NCBI GenBank assembly: GCA_036160575.1
Contig: JAYYDT010000023.1
Coordinates: forward strand, 1-16,631
Reading direction: 5' to 3'
Source: TMED26 sp002694075
GTDB taxonomy: Bacteria; Pseudomonadota; Alphaproteobacteria; Thalassobaculales; Thalassobaculaceae
DNA length: 16,631 nucleotides
Shown piece after piece: positions 8,123 through 16,023 of this stretch (its first letter is position 1; each line of letters opens with the position of its first letter). The notes beneath the pieces were generated by a model. It was not told where the DNA came from. It ran no database searches and saw only the letters and a list, made by a program, of their open reading frames with translations. Both the position numbers and the translations under genes were made by a program.

Positions 8123-9466
8123 TTAGCTGTTTTCGGCCAGCACATGGCCGGCCAGATAGAGCGAGCCGCAGATCAAAACCCGTGCCCGCGGATGGGTGTC
8201 CATGAGGCTGCGCACGGCCGTTGACACGTCCGTGGTGGCCGCGGCGGCGATGCCGGCGGCGGCGAGGCGCGCGGCGATCTCGGCCGCCTCAAGGGCGTTT
8301 TCCTGACCTGGAATGGTGACCGTCCGGACCGCCAGGTTCAGGCCCGTCAGGGCGGCGAAGAAATCTTCTGGGCGATGGCTGTTCAAACTGCCATAGACCA
8401 GCACCACCGGCCGTTCCGGCGTCGCCGCCCGCCATTCTTCAATCTGCGCGGCCAGCACCGCCGCGCCGCCGGCGTTATGGCCGCCATCGAGCCAGACTTC
8501 CGCGCCCGCCGGCAAGCCCGCGGTGAGAGGCCCGTGGGACAGTTTTTGTAATCGTCCGGGCCAGCGCACCGTCGCCAGCGCCTCCGCCACGGCGGCGGGG
8601 CGAAGGTCAAAGCGTGGCCGGTGGCCGGCCGGTAACGCGTTGACGACATGGGCGGCGGCGAGGGCGGCGCCGGCGTTGAGATATTGGTGGCCGCCGGCCA
8701 GCGCCGGTGCCGGTAAATCATAGGCCTGGTCACGCCAGGTGAACTGAAAGCCGCCGCGATTTTCCGTCGAGGAGGCGGCCGCCACCGCCCATTCCGCGCC
8801 ATGCCGGAAGAGCGGAGCGCCAAGTTTCGCGGCTTCGGCGGCGATGACGCGCGCCGCCGCCGGCGGTTGTGGGCCAATTACCGCCGGCACGCCTGGGCGC
8901 AGAATGCCGGCCTTGGCGTCGGCGATGGTGGCCAGGTCATCGCCCAAAAAGCGCTGATGATCGATCGAGATCGGGGTGATCACATGGGCCATCGGGCGGG
9001 CCAGGACATTGGTCGAATCCAAGCGGCCGCCGAGCCCGGTCTCGAGGATCAATAGATCGGCCGGGGTGTCGGCGAAAGCGGTCAGGGCGGCGGCTGTGGT
9101 GATTTCAAAAAAAGTAATCGCGGCGCCGTCATTGGCCCGCTCGGCGCGGTCTAGAATTTCGCTAAGGGCGTCGTCGTCAATGGCCTGTCCGGCCAATTCA
9201 ATGCGTTCGTTGAAACGGATCAGATGGGGCGAAATATAAGCGTGGACGCGCAGGCCGGCGACCTCGCCAAGGGCCCGCAGAAAAGCCAAGGTCGAGCCCT
9301 TGCCATTGGTCCCGGCGATGTGAATGGTTGGCGGTAAGCGCCGTTCAGGGTGGTCCAGGGCCGCCAAAATCCGCCACATGCGGTCCAGGGTCAGATCGAT
9401 CAGCTTGGGATGCAGGCCCAGCAGGCGCTGTAATTGCCGGTCGGGCCGACGGTCGCCAGCGATCAC
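8123..9466 (-). CDS. folC: Bifunctional dihydrofolate synthase / folylpolyglutamate synthase
   Basis: A 447-residue Mur-ligase-type enzyme. The P-loop is HIAGTNGKGST (residues 49-59, Lys56), followed by ISPHLIRFNERI (the omega-loop region), ETGLGGRLDSTNV (142-154), SIDHQRFLG with His170, and AKAGIL with Lys185, the lysine usually carbamylated in this family. LDGGHNAGGAAVL marks the start of the C-terminal ligase domain. It adds glutamate to dihydropteroate and then to folates, in the cytoplasm. The start is GTG at 9466, overlapping the accD stop as GTGA, so it is likely translated by coupling after accD. It is the last gene of the trpB-trpA-accD-folC group and ends 11 bases from the shared terminator. 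accD-folC adjacency is common in proteobacteria. Confidence 0.95.
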   Translation of the reverse strand: MIAGDRRPDRQLQRLLGLHPKLIDLTLDRMWRILAALDHPERRLPPTIHIAGTNGKGSTLAFLRALGEVAGLRVHAYISPHLIRFNERIELAGQAIDDDALSEILDRAERANDGAAITFFEITTAAALTAFADTPADLLILETGLGGRLDSTNVLARPMAHVITPISIDHQRFLGDDLATIADAKAGILRPGVPAVIGPQPPAAARVIAAEAAKLGAPLFRHGAEWAVAAASSTENRGGFQFTWRDQAYDLPAPALAGGHQYLNAGAALAAAHVVNALPAGHRPRFDLRPAAVAEALATVRWPGRLQKLSHGPLTAGLPAGAEVWLDGGHNAGGAAVLAAQIEEWRAATPERPVVLVYGSLNSHRPEDFFAALTGLNLAVRTVTIPGQENALEAAEIAARLAAAGIAAAATTDVSTAVRSLMDTHPRARVLICGSLYLAGHVLAENS

Positions 9467-10380
9467 GGCGCCGGCACGCTTTCGCCGTCGCTGTCGCTTG
9501 GTCGCGGCAGGGAGATGGTTGCGTCGGTCGCCGGCCGCCCCCCCAGCAAGGCGATTAAGCGGATCAAGGTTTCGCGTAACGCCGCGCGATGCACGACCAT
9601 GTCGACCATGCCATGGTCGCGCAGGTATTCGGCGCGTTGGAAGCCGTCCGGCAAATCTTCGCGGATGGTTTCCTTAATCACCCGTTGGCCGGCGAAGCCG
9701 ATGATCGCGCCCGGCTCGGCCAAGTGTATGTCACCGAGCATCGCGAACGAGGCGGTCACCCCGCCGGTGGTCGGATTGGTCAGGACCACGATGAACGGCA
9801 GGCCGGCTTCCCGCACGGTGGCGACGGCCAGAACCGTGCGCGGCATCTGCATCAGCGAGAGGATGCCTTCCTGCATGCGCGCGCCGCCCGAGGCCGGCAG
9901 GGCGATCAAGGGCGCGTTTTTGGCCGCCGCCAGATCTGCGGCGTGAAGCAAGGCGTCGCCGACGGCGGTCCCCATGGAGCCGCCCATGAAGCCGAAATCA
10001 AACACCGCCACGACCGCCGGCTGGCCGCCCATGTCGCCCTCGGCGACGATGATCGCGTCGGTGCGTTTGGTTTTCGTTTGGGCCTCTTTCAAACGCTCGG
10101 TGTAGCGCTTGCGGTCGCGAAACTTGAGGGGATCGACCGGGGGCGCCTTCAACGTCGCGGTTTCGTAGGCCCCGTCATCGAACAGCAAGGCCAAGCGGCG
10201 GGTGGCCTCAATCGGCATATGGTGCTGGCAATGCGGGCAAACATTAAGATTTTGGTCCAGCTCACGGTGGAAAATCATCTGCTCGCAGGCCGGGCATTTA
10301 TGCCACAAATTGTCCGGCACCTCGCGCGTCTGCACGAGGGCTTTGATTTTCGGCAGGACAGCGTTGGTGAGCCAGTTCAT
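9463..10380 (-). CDS. accD: Acetyl-CoA carboxylase carboxyltransferase subunit beta
   Basis: A 305-residue protein with the N-terminal zinc ribbon CPAC...CPHC (Cys29, 32, 48, 51) and a crotonase-like carboxyltransferase domain: GGSMGTAVGDALL, LPASGGARMQEGI, TNPTTGGVTASFAMLGD and IGFAGQRVIKETI. With AccA it moves the carboxyl group from biotin to acetyl-CoA, giving malonyl-CoA for fatty-acid synthesis. The ATG at 10380 gives the usual N-terminus MNWLTNAVLPKIKAL. It lies 42 bases after trpA on the same strand with only a weak Shine-Dalgarno, and its stop overlaps the folC start by 4 bases. The trpA-accD-folC order is widely conserved, so co-transcription from the trp side is likely. Confidence 0.97.
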   Translation of the reverse strand: MNWLTNAVLPKIKALVQTREVPDNLWHKCPACEQMIFHRELDQNLNVCPHCQHHMPIEATRRLALLFDDGAYETATLKAPPVDPLKFRDRKRYTERLKEAQTKTKRTDAIIVAEGDMGGQPAVVAVFDFGFMGGSMGTAVGDALLHAADLAAAKNAPLIALPASGGARMQEGILSLMQMPRTVLAVATVREAGLPFIVVLTNPTTGGVTASFAMLGDIHLAEPGAIIGFAGQRVIKETIREDLPDGFQRAEYLRDHGMVDMVVHRAALRETLIRLIALLGGRPATDATISLPRPSDSDGESVPAP

Positions 10381-10422
10381 GGGATGTGGTTCCAGACCTT
10401 GGATCGGGGTGTGGCGGCGGGA

Positions 10423-11259
10423 CTAGACGCGTCCGCCGCGCACGCCGGCGGCCAACTCGCCAACAAATGACAAAACCCCGTCAACGGTGGCCACCGTCGC
10501 CTGGCCCTCGGCGTCCAAGCTGTCGCGAATGCGTTCGACCACCGCCGAACCGACAATCGCCGCGTCGGCGACCGAGGCGATGGCCCTGACGTCTTCGGGG
10601 GTTTTGATGCCGAACCCGACGGCGACCGGCAGATCGGTATGGTTTTTTAGGCGTTTGACAGCGGCGGCGGCGAGGTCGCGCGGCACTGTTTGGGTGCCGG
10701 TGATGCCGGTGATCGAGACATAATAGACAAAACCGGCGGTGTTCACCAAAACCGCCGGCAGGCGGCCGTCATGGGTGGTCGGCGTCGTCAAGCGCACGAA
10801 AGGTAGGTTTTTGGCGCGTGCCGGCAAGCAGAGCTCGGCATCTTCCTCCGGCGGCAGGTCGACCACGATCAAGCCGTCGGCGCCAGCCGCGATGGCCTCG
10901 TCCAAAAAGGCCTCGACGCCATAGCTGTAGATCGGGTTGTAATAACCCATCAACACCACCGGCGTGTCCGCATCGCCGGCGCGAAAAGTGCGCAGCATGT
11001 CCAAGGTGCTGGCCAGGGTCGCGCCCGCCTTCAGCGCCCGCAGGCTAGAGGCCTGGATCGACGGGCCATCGGCCATCGGGTCGGAGAACGGCATGCCGAA
11101 TTCGATCATGTCGGCGCCGGCGGACGGCAAGCCGGCGAGGATCTTTTGGCCGGTCTCGCGGTCGGGGTCGCCGGCGGTCACAAAGATTCCCAAGCCGCCG
11201 CGCCCTTCTTGGCGAAGGGCGGCGAACATGCGGTCGAGCCGGTCGTGACCGTAGCTCAT
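10423..11259 (-). CDS. trpA: Tryptophan synthase alpha chain
   Basis: A 278-residue TIM-barrel protein. The catalytic pair of the family is present: Glu53 in DMIEFGMPFSDP and Asp64 in PMADGPSIQ. The barrel segments MGYYNPIYSYG, IVVDLPPEE and VYYVSITGITGTQ, and the phosphate-binding VGFGIKTPEDV, are in the expected order. It cleaves indole-3-glycerol phosphate and passes indole through a tunnel to TrpB. The ATG at 11259 overlaps the trpB stop (ATGA), giving coupled 1:1 synthesis of the two chains. Its N-terminus, with RLDRMFAALR ahead of the first strand, is normal. No leader-peptide attenuator lies directly in front of it. Confidence 0.97.
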   Translation of the reverse strand: MSYGHDRLDRMFAALRQEGRGGLGIFVTAGDPDRETGQKILAGLPSAGADMIEFGMPFSDPMADGPSIQASSLRALKAGATLASTLDMLRTFRAGDADTPVVLMGYYNPIYSYGVEAFLDEAIAAGADGLIVVDLPPEEDAELCLPARAKNLPFVRLTTPTTHDGRLPAVLVNTAGFVYYVSITGITGTQTVPRDLAAAAVKRLKNHTDLPVAVGFGIKTPEDVRAIASVADAAIVGSAVVERIRDSLDAEGQATVATVDGVLSFVGELAAGVRGGRV

Positions 11260-12488
11260 GGGGCCAGCAAGCCCATGTCTTCAAGGCGCGGCAACACGGC
11301 CTCCAGATCTTTGTCGCCGCGGCCGCACATATTCATCACGACGATGTGGTCGGGCGGCAAATCGGGCAGGATTTTACCGGCGTAGGCCAGTGCGTGACTG
11401 GGCTCGAGGGCGGGAATAATACCCTCCAGGCGCGAACAGAGCGCGAAGGCCTCCAGCGCCTCGGTGTCGGTGGCGCTTTCATAGCGCACCCGGCCGGACT
11501 CATGCAGCCAGGCATGCTCCGGGCCGATCCCGGGGTAGTCCAAACCGGCGGAAATCGAATGCGCCTCGGCGATCTGGCCATCGTCATCCTGCAGCAAATA
11601 GGTCCGGTTGCCATGCAGCACGCCGGGCCGGCCGCCGGTCAGGGAGGCGGCGTGGGCGCCGCTGTCGAGGCCGTGGCCGGCCGCCTCGACGCCAATGATC
11701 TCGACGCTTTCATCGTCCAAGAAGGGATGGAACAAACCCATCGCGTTGGAACCGCCGCCGATGCAAGCGATCAAGGTGTCGGGCAGGCGGCCCGGCCCCT
11801 CGAATTCTTCCAATTGCCAGCGTAGTTCCTCGCCGATCACCGATTGGAAATCACGCACCATGGCGGGATAGGGGTGCGGGCCGGCGACCGTGCCGATAAT
11901 GTAGAAATGGGTTTCGGCCTTGGCCACCCAGGTTCGCAACGCCTCGTTCATGGCGTCTTTCAGGGTGCCCGACCCGGAGGTCACCGGCACCACCGTGGCG
12001 CCCAGCAAGCGCATCCGGTCGACATTGGGTTTTTGCCGGCGCACATCCTCGGCGCCCATGTAAACCTCGCATTCCATGCCAAACAAGGCGCAGGCGGTGG
12101 CCGTCGCCACACCATGCTGGCCGGCGCCGGTTTCGGCGATGATTTTGGTTTTGCCCATGCGCCGGGCAAGCAGGGCCTGGCCCATCACATTGTTGATTTT
12201 GTGGGCGCCGGTATGGTTCAGCTCGTCGCGCTTCAGATACAGCTTGGCACCGCCATAGTGGGCGCTCAGACGGGCGGCCAGGAAGAGCGGGCTGGGCCGG
12301 CCGATGTAATGCTGTTTGTAGTATTCGAACTCGTCGATAAAAGCGGAGTCCTGCTTGGCGGCGGTGTAGGCTTTCTCCACCTCAAGGACCAGTGGCATCA
12401 GCGTTTCGGCGACAAAGCGCCCGCCGAATATTCCGAAATGTCCGCCCTCGTCGGGGCCATTGCGATAAGTGTTGAGGGCTGTGCTCAT
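11256..12488 (-). CDS. trpB: Tryptophan synthase beta chain
   Basis: A 410-residue PLP enzyme of the TrpB1 type. KRDELNHTGAHKINN places the cofactor lysine at Lys97; ETGAGQHG carries the catalytic-site Glu; CIGGGSNAMG is the PLP phosphate loop. It condenses indole with serine to tryptophan in the alpha2-beta2 complex with TrpA, whose gene overlaps its end. The N-terminus (GPDEGGHFGIFGGRFVAETL) is canonical, so the ATG at 12488 is secure although its Shine-Dalgarno is weak. Upstream on the same strand is clpA, not trpF as in many proteobacteria; the 103-base gap contains a stem-loop (12512-12550) that could belong to the clpA 3' end or the trpB leader. Confidence 0.97.
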   Translation of the reverse strand: MSTALNTYRNGPDEGGHFGIFGGRFVAETLMPLVLEVEKAYTAAKQDSAFIDEFEYYKQHYIGRPSPLFLAARLSAHYGGAKLYLKRDELNHTGAHKINNVMGQALLARRMGKTKIIAETGAGQHGVATATACALFGMECEVYMGAEDVRRQKPNVDRMRLLGATVVPVTSGSGTLKDAMNEALRTWVAKAETHFYIIGTVAGPHPYPAMVRDFQSVIGEELRWQLEEFEGPGRLPDTLIACIGGGSNAMGLFHPFLDDESVEIIGVEAAGHGLDSGAHAASLTGGRPGVLHGNRTYLLQDDDGQIAEAHSISAGLDYPGIGPEHAWLHESGRVRYESATDTEALEAFALCSRLEGIIPALEPSHALAYAGKILPDLPPDHIVVMNMCGRGDKDLEAVLPRLEDMGLLAP

Positions 12489-12511
12489 GGGCTTTGCATC
12501 CGGCTAATCTC

Positions 12512-12550
12512 GGCGCCGGAGCGGGGCTAGGGCACACCCGCCGCGGCGCC
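12512..12550 (-). other. Imperfect stem-loop in the clpA-trpB gap
   Basis: Two 14-base arms, 12512-12525 and 12537-12550, pair at 12 of 14 positions around an 11-base loop: GGCGCC and GCGGG on the left match CCCGC and GGCGCC on the right, with a small internal bulge. No T run follows on the minus strand, so it is not a standard intrinsic terminator. It may protect the clpA mRNA end, end transcription with Rho, or fold in the trpB leader. GC-rich DNA forms such pairs by chance, which limits confidence. Confidence 0.4.
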
Positions 12551-12591
12551 GGCATAATGGTCACGATCGCCAGCGCGCGCAAGCGCGGCGG

Positions 12592-14898
12592 CTATTTCAC
12601 CATTTCGGTGTCTTTGGCGGAAGGTTTCGGGCCACGCTGCGGCGGGTCGACAATGTCGAAGGCCAATTTGCCTTCGGCGACCTTGACCTTGACCACCCCA
12701 CCGCGGGTCAGGCGGCCGAACAGCAATTCCTCGGCCAACGGCTTCTTGATGTGCTCCTGAATCACACGGGCCAGGGGACGGGCGCCGTAAAGCTTGTCAT
12801 AGCCCTTGTCGCTCAACCACTTACGCGCCGGCGCCGATAGCTCGAAGGTGACATGTCGGTCGGCCAGCTGGGCCTCCAACTGCATGATGAACTTGTCGAC
12901 CACCCGGGCGATGATTTCCGGGCCCAGGTTTTTAAACGGAATAATCGCATCCAGGCGGTTGCGGAACTCCGGAGTGAACATGCGGTTGATGGCGTCGGTG
13001 TCGTCGCCTTCGCGGGTGGTGCGGCCAAAGCCGATAGCTTCCTTGGCCAAGTCGGCGGCGCCCGCGTTGGTGGTCATGATCAAGATGACATTGCGGAAAT
13101 CAACCGATTTGCCATTGTGATCGGTGAGTTTGCCGTGGTCCATGATCTGCAGCAGGATGTTGAACAGATCGGGATGGGCTTTTTCGATTTCATCGAGCAA
13201 CAGCACGCAATGGGGGTGCTGATCGACGCTGTCGGTGAGCAAGCCGCCCTGGTCGAACCCGACATAGCCCGGCGGTGCGCCGATCAGGCGGGACACGCTG
13301 TGCCGTTCCATGTATTCCGACATGTCGAAGCGCACCAATTCGATGCCAAGAGTGTTGGCCAATTGGCGCGCGACCTCGGTTTTGCCGACGCCGGTTGGGC
13401 CGGAAAACAGGTAATTGCCAATCGGCTTTTCCGGTTCCCGCAGACCGGCGCGCGATAGCTTGATGGCGCTGGCCAGAGATTCGATCGCCGGATTCTGCCC
13501 GAACACCACGGTTTTCAGGTCACGTTCCAAATTGGCCAGCACGGTTTTGTCGTCCGTCGACACGGTTTTCGGTGGAATGCGCGCGATTTTGGCGATCACC
13601 GCCTCCACCTCTTTGACGCCGATGGTTTTACGGCGCTTAGCCTCCGGCACCAGCATTTGCGCCGCCCCCACCTCGTCGATCACGTCGATGGCCTTATCCG
13701 GCAATTTGCGGTCGCCAATGTAGCGGGCGGCCAGTTCGACCGCGGTTTTCAGCGCTTCATTGGTGTAGCGCACCTTGTGATGGTCTTCGTAATAGGGCTT
13801 CAGACCCTTCAAAATCTTAATGGCGTCTTCAATCGACGGTTCGTTAACGTCGATTTTCTGGAACCGCCGGGCGAGCGCTCGGTCCTTTTCGAAATGGCCG
13901 CGATATTCCTTGTAGGTGGTCGACCCCATGCAGCGCAGGCCCCCGCTCTGCAGCGCCGGTTTAAGCAAGTTGGAGGCGTCCATGGCGCCGCCCGAAGTGG
14001 CGCCGGCGCCGATCACGGTGTGGATTTCGTCGATGAATAAAATAATATTGGGGTCACGTTCGATCTCGGAAATGACCGCTTTCAAGCGTTCTTCGAAATC
14101 GCCGCGGTAGCGCGTCCCGGCCAGCAGGGCGCCCATGTCGAGGGCCTGGATATTGGCCTCGGACAGAACCTCGGGCACATCGCCATCGACGATCCGTTTC
14201 GCCAGTCCCTCGGCGATGGCGGTTTTGCCGACCCCCGGGTCGCCCACGTAGAGCGGGTTGTTCTTGGTCCGCCGGCAAAGGATTTGAATGGTCCGATCGA
14301 CCTCGAAGGCGCGGCCGATCAGGGGGTCGATTTTACCCTCGCCAGCCTTTTTGTTGAGATCGACGCAATAGGCGGCGAGCGCGTCGGAACCGCTTTTGTT
14401 GTTGGCTTCCTCGCTCTCGGCCTCTTCCTCGGCGCCGGTCACCGGGCGCGCGGTTTCCTGACCGGGCACTTTGGCGATGCCATGGGAGATGAAGTTGACC
14501 GCGTCGAAGCGCGACATGTCCTGTTCCTGCAGGTAGAACACGGCATGGCTTTCGCGTTCGGAAAACAGCGCGACAAGCACATTGGCGCCCGTCACCTCGG
14601 CCCGCCCAGAGGACTGCACGTGGATGACGGCGCGTTGGATGACGCGCTGGAAACCGGCCGTCGGTTTGGCCTCGTCGTGTTCATCGCCAACCAAGTTCGA
14701 CAATTCCAAGGTGATGTAGTTACGCAGATCGCCGCGCAAACGCTCAAGATCGACGCCGCAGGCGCGCAGCACGGCGATGGCGTCCTGATCTTCGGTCAGG
14801 GCGAACAGCAAGTGTTCGAGGGTGGCGTATTCATGGTGCAGTTCGTTGGCGTGGTCCAACGCCTGATGCAATGTATTCTCGAGGGTTTTTGACAACAT
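12592..14898 (-). CDS. clpA: ATP-dependent Clp protease ATP-binding subunit ClpA
   Basis: A 768-residue double AAA+ unfoldase, close to the 758 of E. coli ClpA. It has an N-terminal Clp repeat domain (about 1-145), an acidic linker (about 156-165, EEEAESEE), AAA1 with Walker A GDPGVGKT (219-226) and Walker B LFIDE (Asp290, Glu291), and AAA2 with GPTGVGKT (500-507) and LLLDE (Asp569, Glu570). Pore-loop segments GTRYRG (261-266) and GYVGFD (544-549) are present, and IGF at 622-624 fits the ClpP-docking loop. ClpA threads substrates, including those brought by ClpS, into ClpP. The frame stays open to 15033, but that extension lies inside clpS and is unlike the family; the ATG at 14898 gives the canonical MLSKTLENTL and sits 4 bases after the clpS stop. 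clpP is not in the window. Confidence 0.97.
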   Translation of the reverse strand: MLSKTLENTLHQALDHANELHHEYATLEHLLFALTEDQDAIAVLRACGVDLERLRGDLRNYITLELSNLVGDEHDEAKPTAGFQRVIQRAVIHVQSSGRAEVTGANVLVALFSERESHAVFYLQEQDMSRFDAVNFISHGIAKVPGQETARPVTGAEEEAESEEANNKSGSDALAAYCVDLNKKAGEGKIDPLIGRAFEVDRTIQILCRRTKNNPLYVGDPGVGKTAIAEGLAKRIVDGDVPEVLSEANIQALDMGALLAGTRYRGDFEERLKAVISEIERDPNIILFIDEIHTVIGAGATSGGAMDASNLLKPALQSGGLRCMGSTTYKEYRGHFEKDRALARRFQKIDVNEPSIEDAIKILKGLKPYYEDHHKVRYTNEALKTAVELAARYIGDRKLPDKAIDVIDEVGAAQMLVPEAKRRKTIGVKEVEAVIAKIARIPPKTVSTDDKTVLANLERDLKTVVFGQNPAIESLASAIKLSRAGLREPEKPIGNYLFSGPTGVGKTEVARQLANTLGIELVRFDMSEYMERHSVSRLIGAPPGYVGFDQGGLLTDSVDQHPHCVLLLDEIEKAHPDLFNILLQIMDHGKLTDHNGKSVDFRNVILIMTTNAGAADLAKEAIGFGRTTREGDDTDAINRMFTPEFRNRLDAIIPFKNLGPEIIARVVDKFIMQLEAQLADRHVTFELSAPARKWLSDKGYDKLYGARPLARVIQEHIKKPLAEELLFGRLTRGGVVKVKVAEGKLAFDIVDPPQRGPKPSAKDTEMVK

Positions 14899-14902
14899 GG
14901 CT

Positions 14903-15235
14903 TCACGCCTTCTCCAAGGTACATTGCAAAGGATGTTGGTGCTGACGAGCAAAATCCATGACTTGGGTGACTTTGGTTTCCGCGACTTCGTAGGTGAAGA
15001 CACCGCAAACGCCGACCCCCTTTTGGTGGACATGCAGCATGATTTGCGTGGCTTTTTCCTGGTTCATCGCGAAAAACGCCTGCAGGACATGGACGACGAA
15101 CTCCATCGGCGTGTAATCGTCGTTAAGCATCAGCACCTTGTACATCGACGGCTTTTTGGTTTTCGGCCGCGTTTTGAGCGCGATGCCGGTTTTACCGTCG
15201 TTGTCGGAGCCGTTTTCCTGATCGTTATCCGTCAT
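14903..15235 (-). CDS. clpS: ATP-dependent Clp protease adaptor ClpS
   Basis: A 110-residue adaptor. After a polar flexible N-terminus (about 1-30) the core reads YKVLMLNDDYTPMEFVVHVL, with Asn38, Asp39 and Asp40 aligning to the E. coli residues that bind the alpha-amino group of N-degrons. It continues with HVHQKG (His70, aligning to E. coli His66), VCGVFTYEVAETKV and the ending HPLQCTLEKA. ClpS delivers proteins with N-terminal Leu, Phe, Tyr or Trp to ClpA. The short disordered head is needed in the family to engage ClpA. Its stop is 4 bases before the clpA start, so the two form one transcriptional unit. A weak GGACGG Shine-Dalgarno (15242-15247) lies 6 bases before the ATG. Confidence 0.97.
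   Translation of the reverse strand: MTDNDQENGSDNDGKTGIALKTRPKTKKPSMYKVLMLNDDYTPMEFVVHVLQAFFAMNQEKATQIMLHVHQKGVGVCGVFTYEVAETKVTQVMDFARQHQHPLQCTLEKA
14908..14915 (-). promoter_or_regulatory. Ribosome binding site of clpA, inside the clpS 3' end
   Basis: On the minus strand GGAGAAGG (14915 down to 14908) lies 9 bases ahead of the clpA ATG at 14898, within the last codons of clpS. It decides the clpA start against the longer in-frame extension and points to re-initiation after clpS. Confidence 0.6.
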
Positions 15236-15288
15236 ATGAAACCGTCCATGCGTCCAGCCCGGAGCGACCGCGCATCCGACACCGTGAC

Positions 15289-15317
15289 ATCATATGAGGA
15301 TTTTGACGCGGTCGAAA
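15289..15317 (-). promoter_or_regulatory. Candidate promoter for clpS-clpA
   Basis: On the minus strand TTTCGA (15317-15312), 17 bases, TATGAT (15294-15289). The -10 matches at 5/6 but the -35 at only 3/6. Transcription would begin near 15282, with a leader of about 47 bases. It is the best candidate in the 160-base gap between the phasin gene and clpS. Confidence 0.35.
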
Positions 15318-15326
15318 AGACCCCGC

Positions 15327-15352
15327 GGCGCGATTTCTGATGAAATCGCGCC
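15327..15352 (-). terminator. Hairpin downstream of the phasin gene, possible terminator
   Basis: A perfect 11-base inverted repeat: GGCGCGATTTC (15327-15337), loop TGAT, GAAATCGCGCC (15342-15352). It lies 43 bases past the phasin stop and upstream of the clpS promoter candidate. On the minus strand it is followed by GCGGGG and then TCTTTT (15320-15315), so the T run is short and displaced. It may be a weak terminator or a 3' stabilising structure. Confidence 0.5.
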
Positions 15353-15395
15353 TGCGCGGCCGGGTGCGCGCGGAACGCGCCGAAGCGGACCGTCC

Positions 15396-15944
15396 TCAAG
15401 CGACGATCGATTGCCGCCAGCGCGTCAAGGTTTGGTCGTAATGCGCGACCACGGGGGCACTGGCCGCACCCGCCGCTTTCACGCTGATCTCGGTGACCTT
15501 GGTGGTCTCAGTGACCAAAGTCTCAAAACCGCGGGTGGTGTAATCGCGTTGCAGTTCAATCGCTTCGTTGAAGCTTTTGGCGCGCAACAGATCCTTGCCA
15601 ACGGCGAAGCCGGTCTCGACCGAGCCGCGATAAAATGTCGACCAGGCCGCGCTCACTTCTTCGGCCCCCTGTCCCAGCAAAGACATCGCCGTCAGCCAGG
15701 TGGTCATGGTCGCCTGGCCGTCGCGCAGTAATGCGTCGAAGCCGCCCGATGCCGCCATCGTTGGCGCCAAGGCGGTCAGTGTCGGCGCGGATTTGGGGGC
15801 GGCCACGCCGGCCGGCGTTTTAGGGGCGGATTTGGCGCCACCCACGGGCGCCGACTTTTTGGCCGCGGCGGCGGGCTTGACGCTCTTCGAGGTTTCGGAT
15901 GGGGCGTCCGATTTGGCGTTCGCGGTGGGTTTTTTCGTGGCCAT
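15396..15944 (-). CDS. Phasin family protein (polyhydroxyalkanoate granule-associated)
   Basis: A 182-residue protein. Residues 1-55 are a low-complexity Ala/Lys/Pro/Ser tail with ten lysines and only two acidic residues. Residues about 65-170 form the phasin-like helical part: FDALLRDGQATMTTWLTAMS, GAEEVSAAWSTFYRGSVE, DLLRAKSFNEAIELQRDY, and FETLVTETTKVTEISVKAAG, amphipathic helices with the 'A.S..E...LQ..Y' pattern of Phasin_2. No signal peptide or membrane segment is seen. Phasins coat PHA granules in the cytoplasm and control their size and number. A strong AAGGAG (15952-15957) 7 bases before the ATG, and a promoter with a perfect TTGACA, suggest high expression. No PHA synthase is in the window, so the granule role rests on the domain alone. 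Confidence 0.85.
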   Translation of the reverse strand: MATKKPTANAKSDAPSETSKSVKPAAAAKKSAPVGGAKSAPKTPAGVAAPKSAPTLTALAPTMAASGGFDALLRDGQATMTTWLTAMSLLGQGAEEVSAAWSTFYRGSVETGFAVGKDLLRAKSFNEAIELQRDYTTRGFETLVTETTKVTEISVKAAGAASAPVVAHYDQTLTRWRQSIVA

Positions 15945-15988
15945 GTCACGGCTCCTTGTTCAAACGCTTTTGTTGCGGTGCGACTTTG

Positions 15989-16018
15989 AAAATATCCTTT
16001 AATTCCGCGTACTGTCAA
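15989..16018 (-). promoter_or_regulatory. Promoter candidate for the phasin gene
   Basis: On the minus strand a perfect TTGACA (16018-16013) is followed after 18 bases by TATTTT (15994-15989, 4/6); GATATT, two bases nearer the -35, is an alternative -10 with a 16-base spacer. Transcription would start near 15982, giving a leader of about 38 bases that ends in the strong ribosome site at 15952-15957. Confidence 0.55.
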
Positions 16019-16023
16019 TTAAA

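Noticed and set aside
11844..12530. Plus-strand open frame (228 codons) opposite trpB
   Set aside because: Glycine/histidine-rich antisense frame of a well-conserved gene; no ribosome site or motif.
12570..12591. CGCGCTTGCGCG just after the clpA stop considered as its terminator
   Set aside because: A stem of 5 bases with a 2-base loop is sterically poor and no T run follows.
14899..15033. Upstream in-frame extension of clpA
   Set aside because: It overlaps clpS in another frame and would add 45 residues unlike any ClpA; the ATG at 14898 gives the family N-terminus and has a ribosome site.
15353..15395. GC-rich GCGC-repeated stretch after the phasin stop considered as a second terminator
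   Set aside because: Several short overlapping GCGC pairings are possible but there is no single stable stem and no T run.
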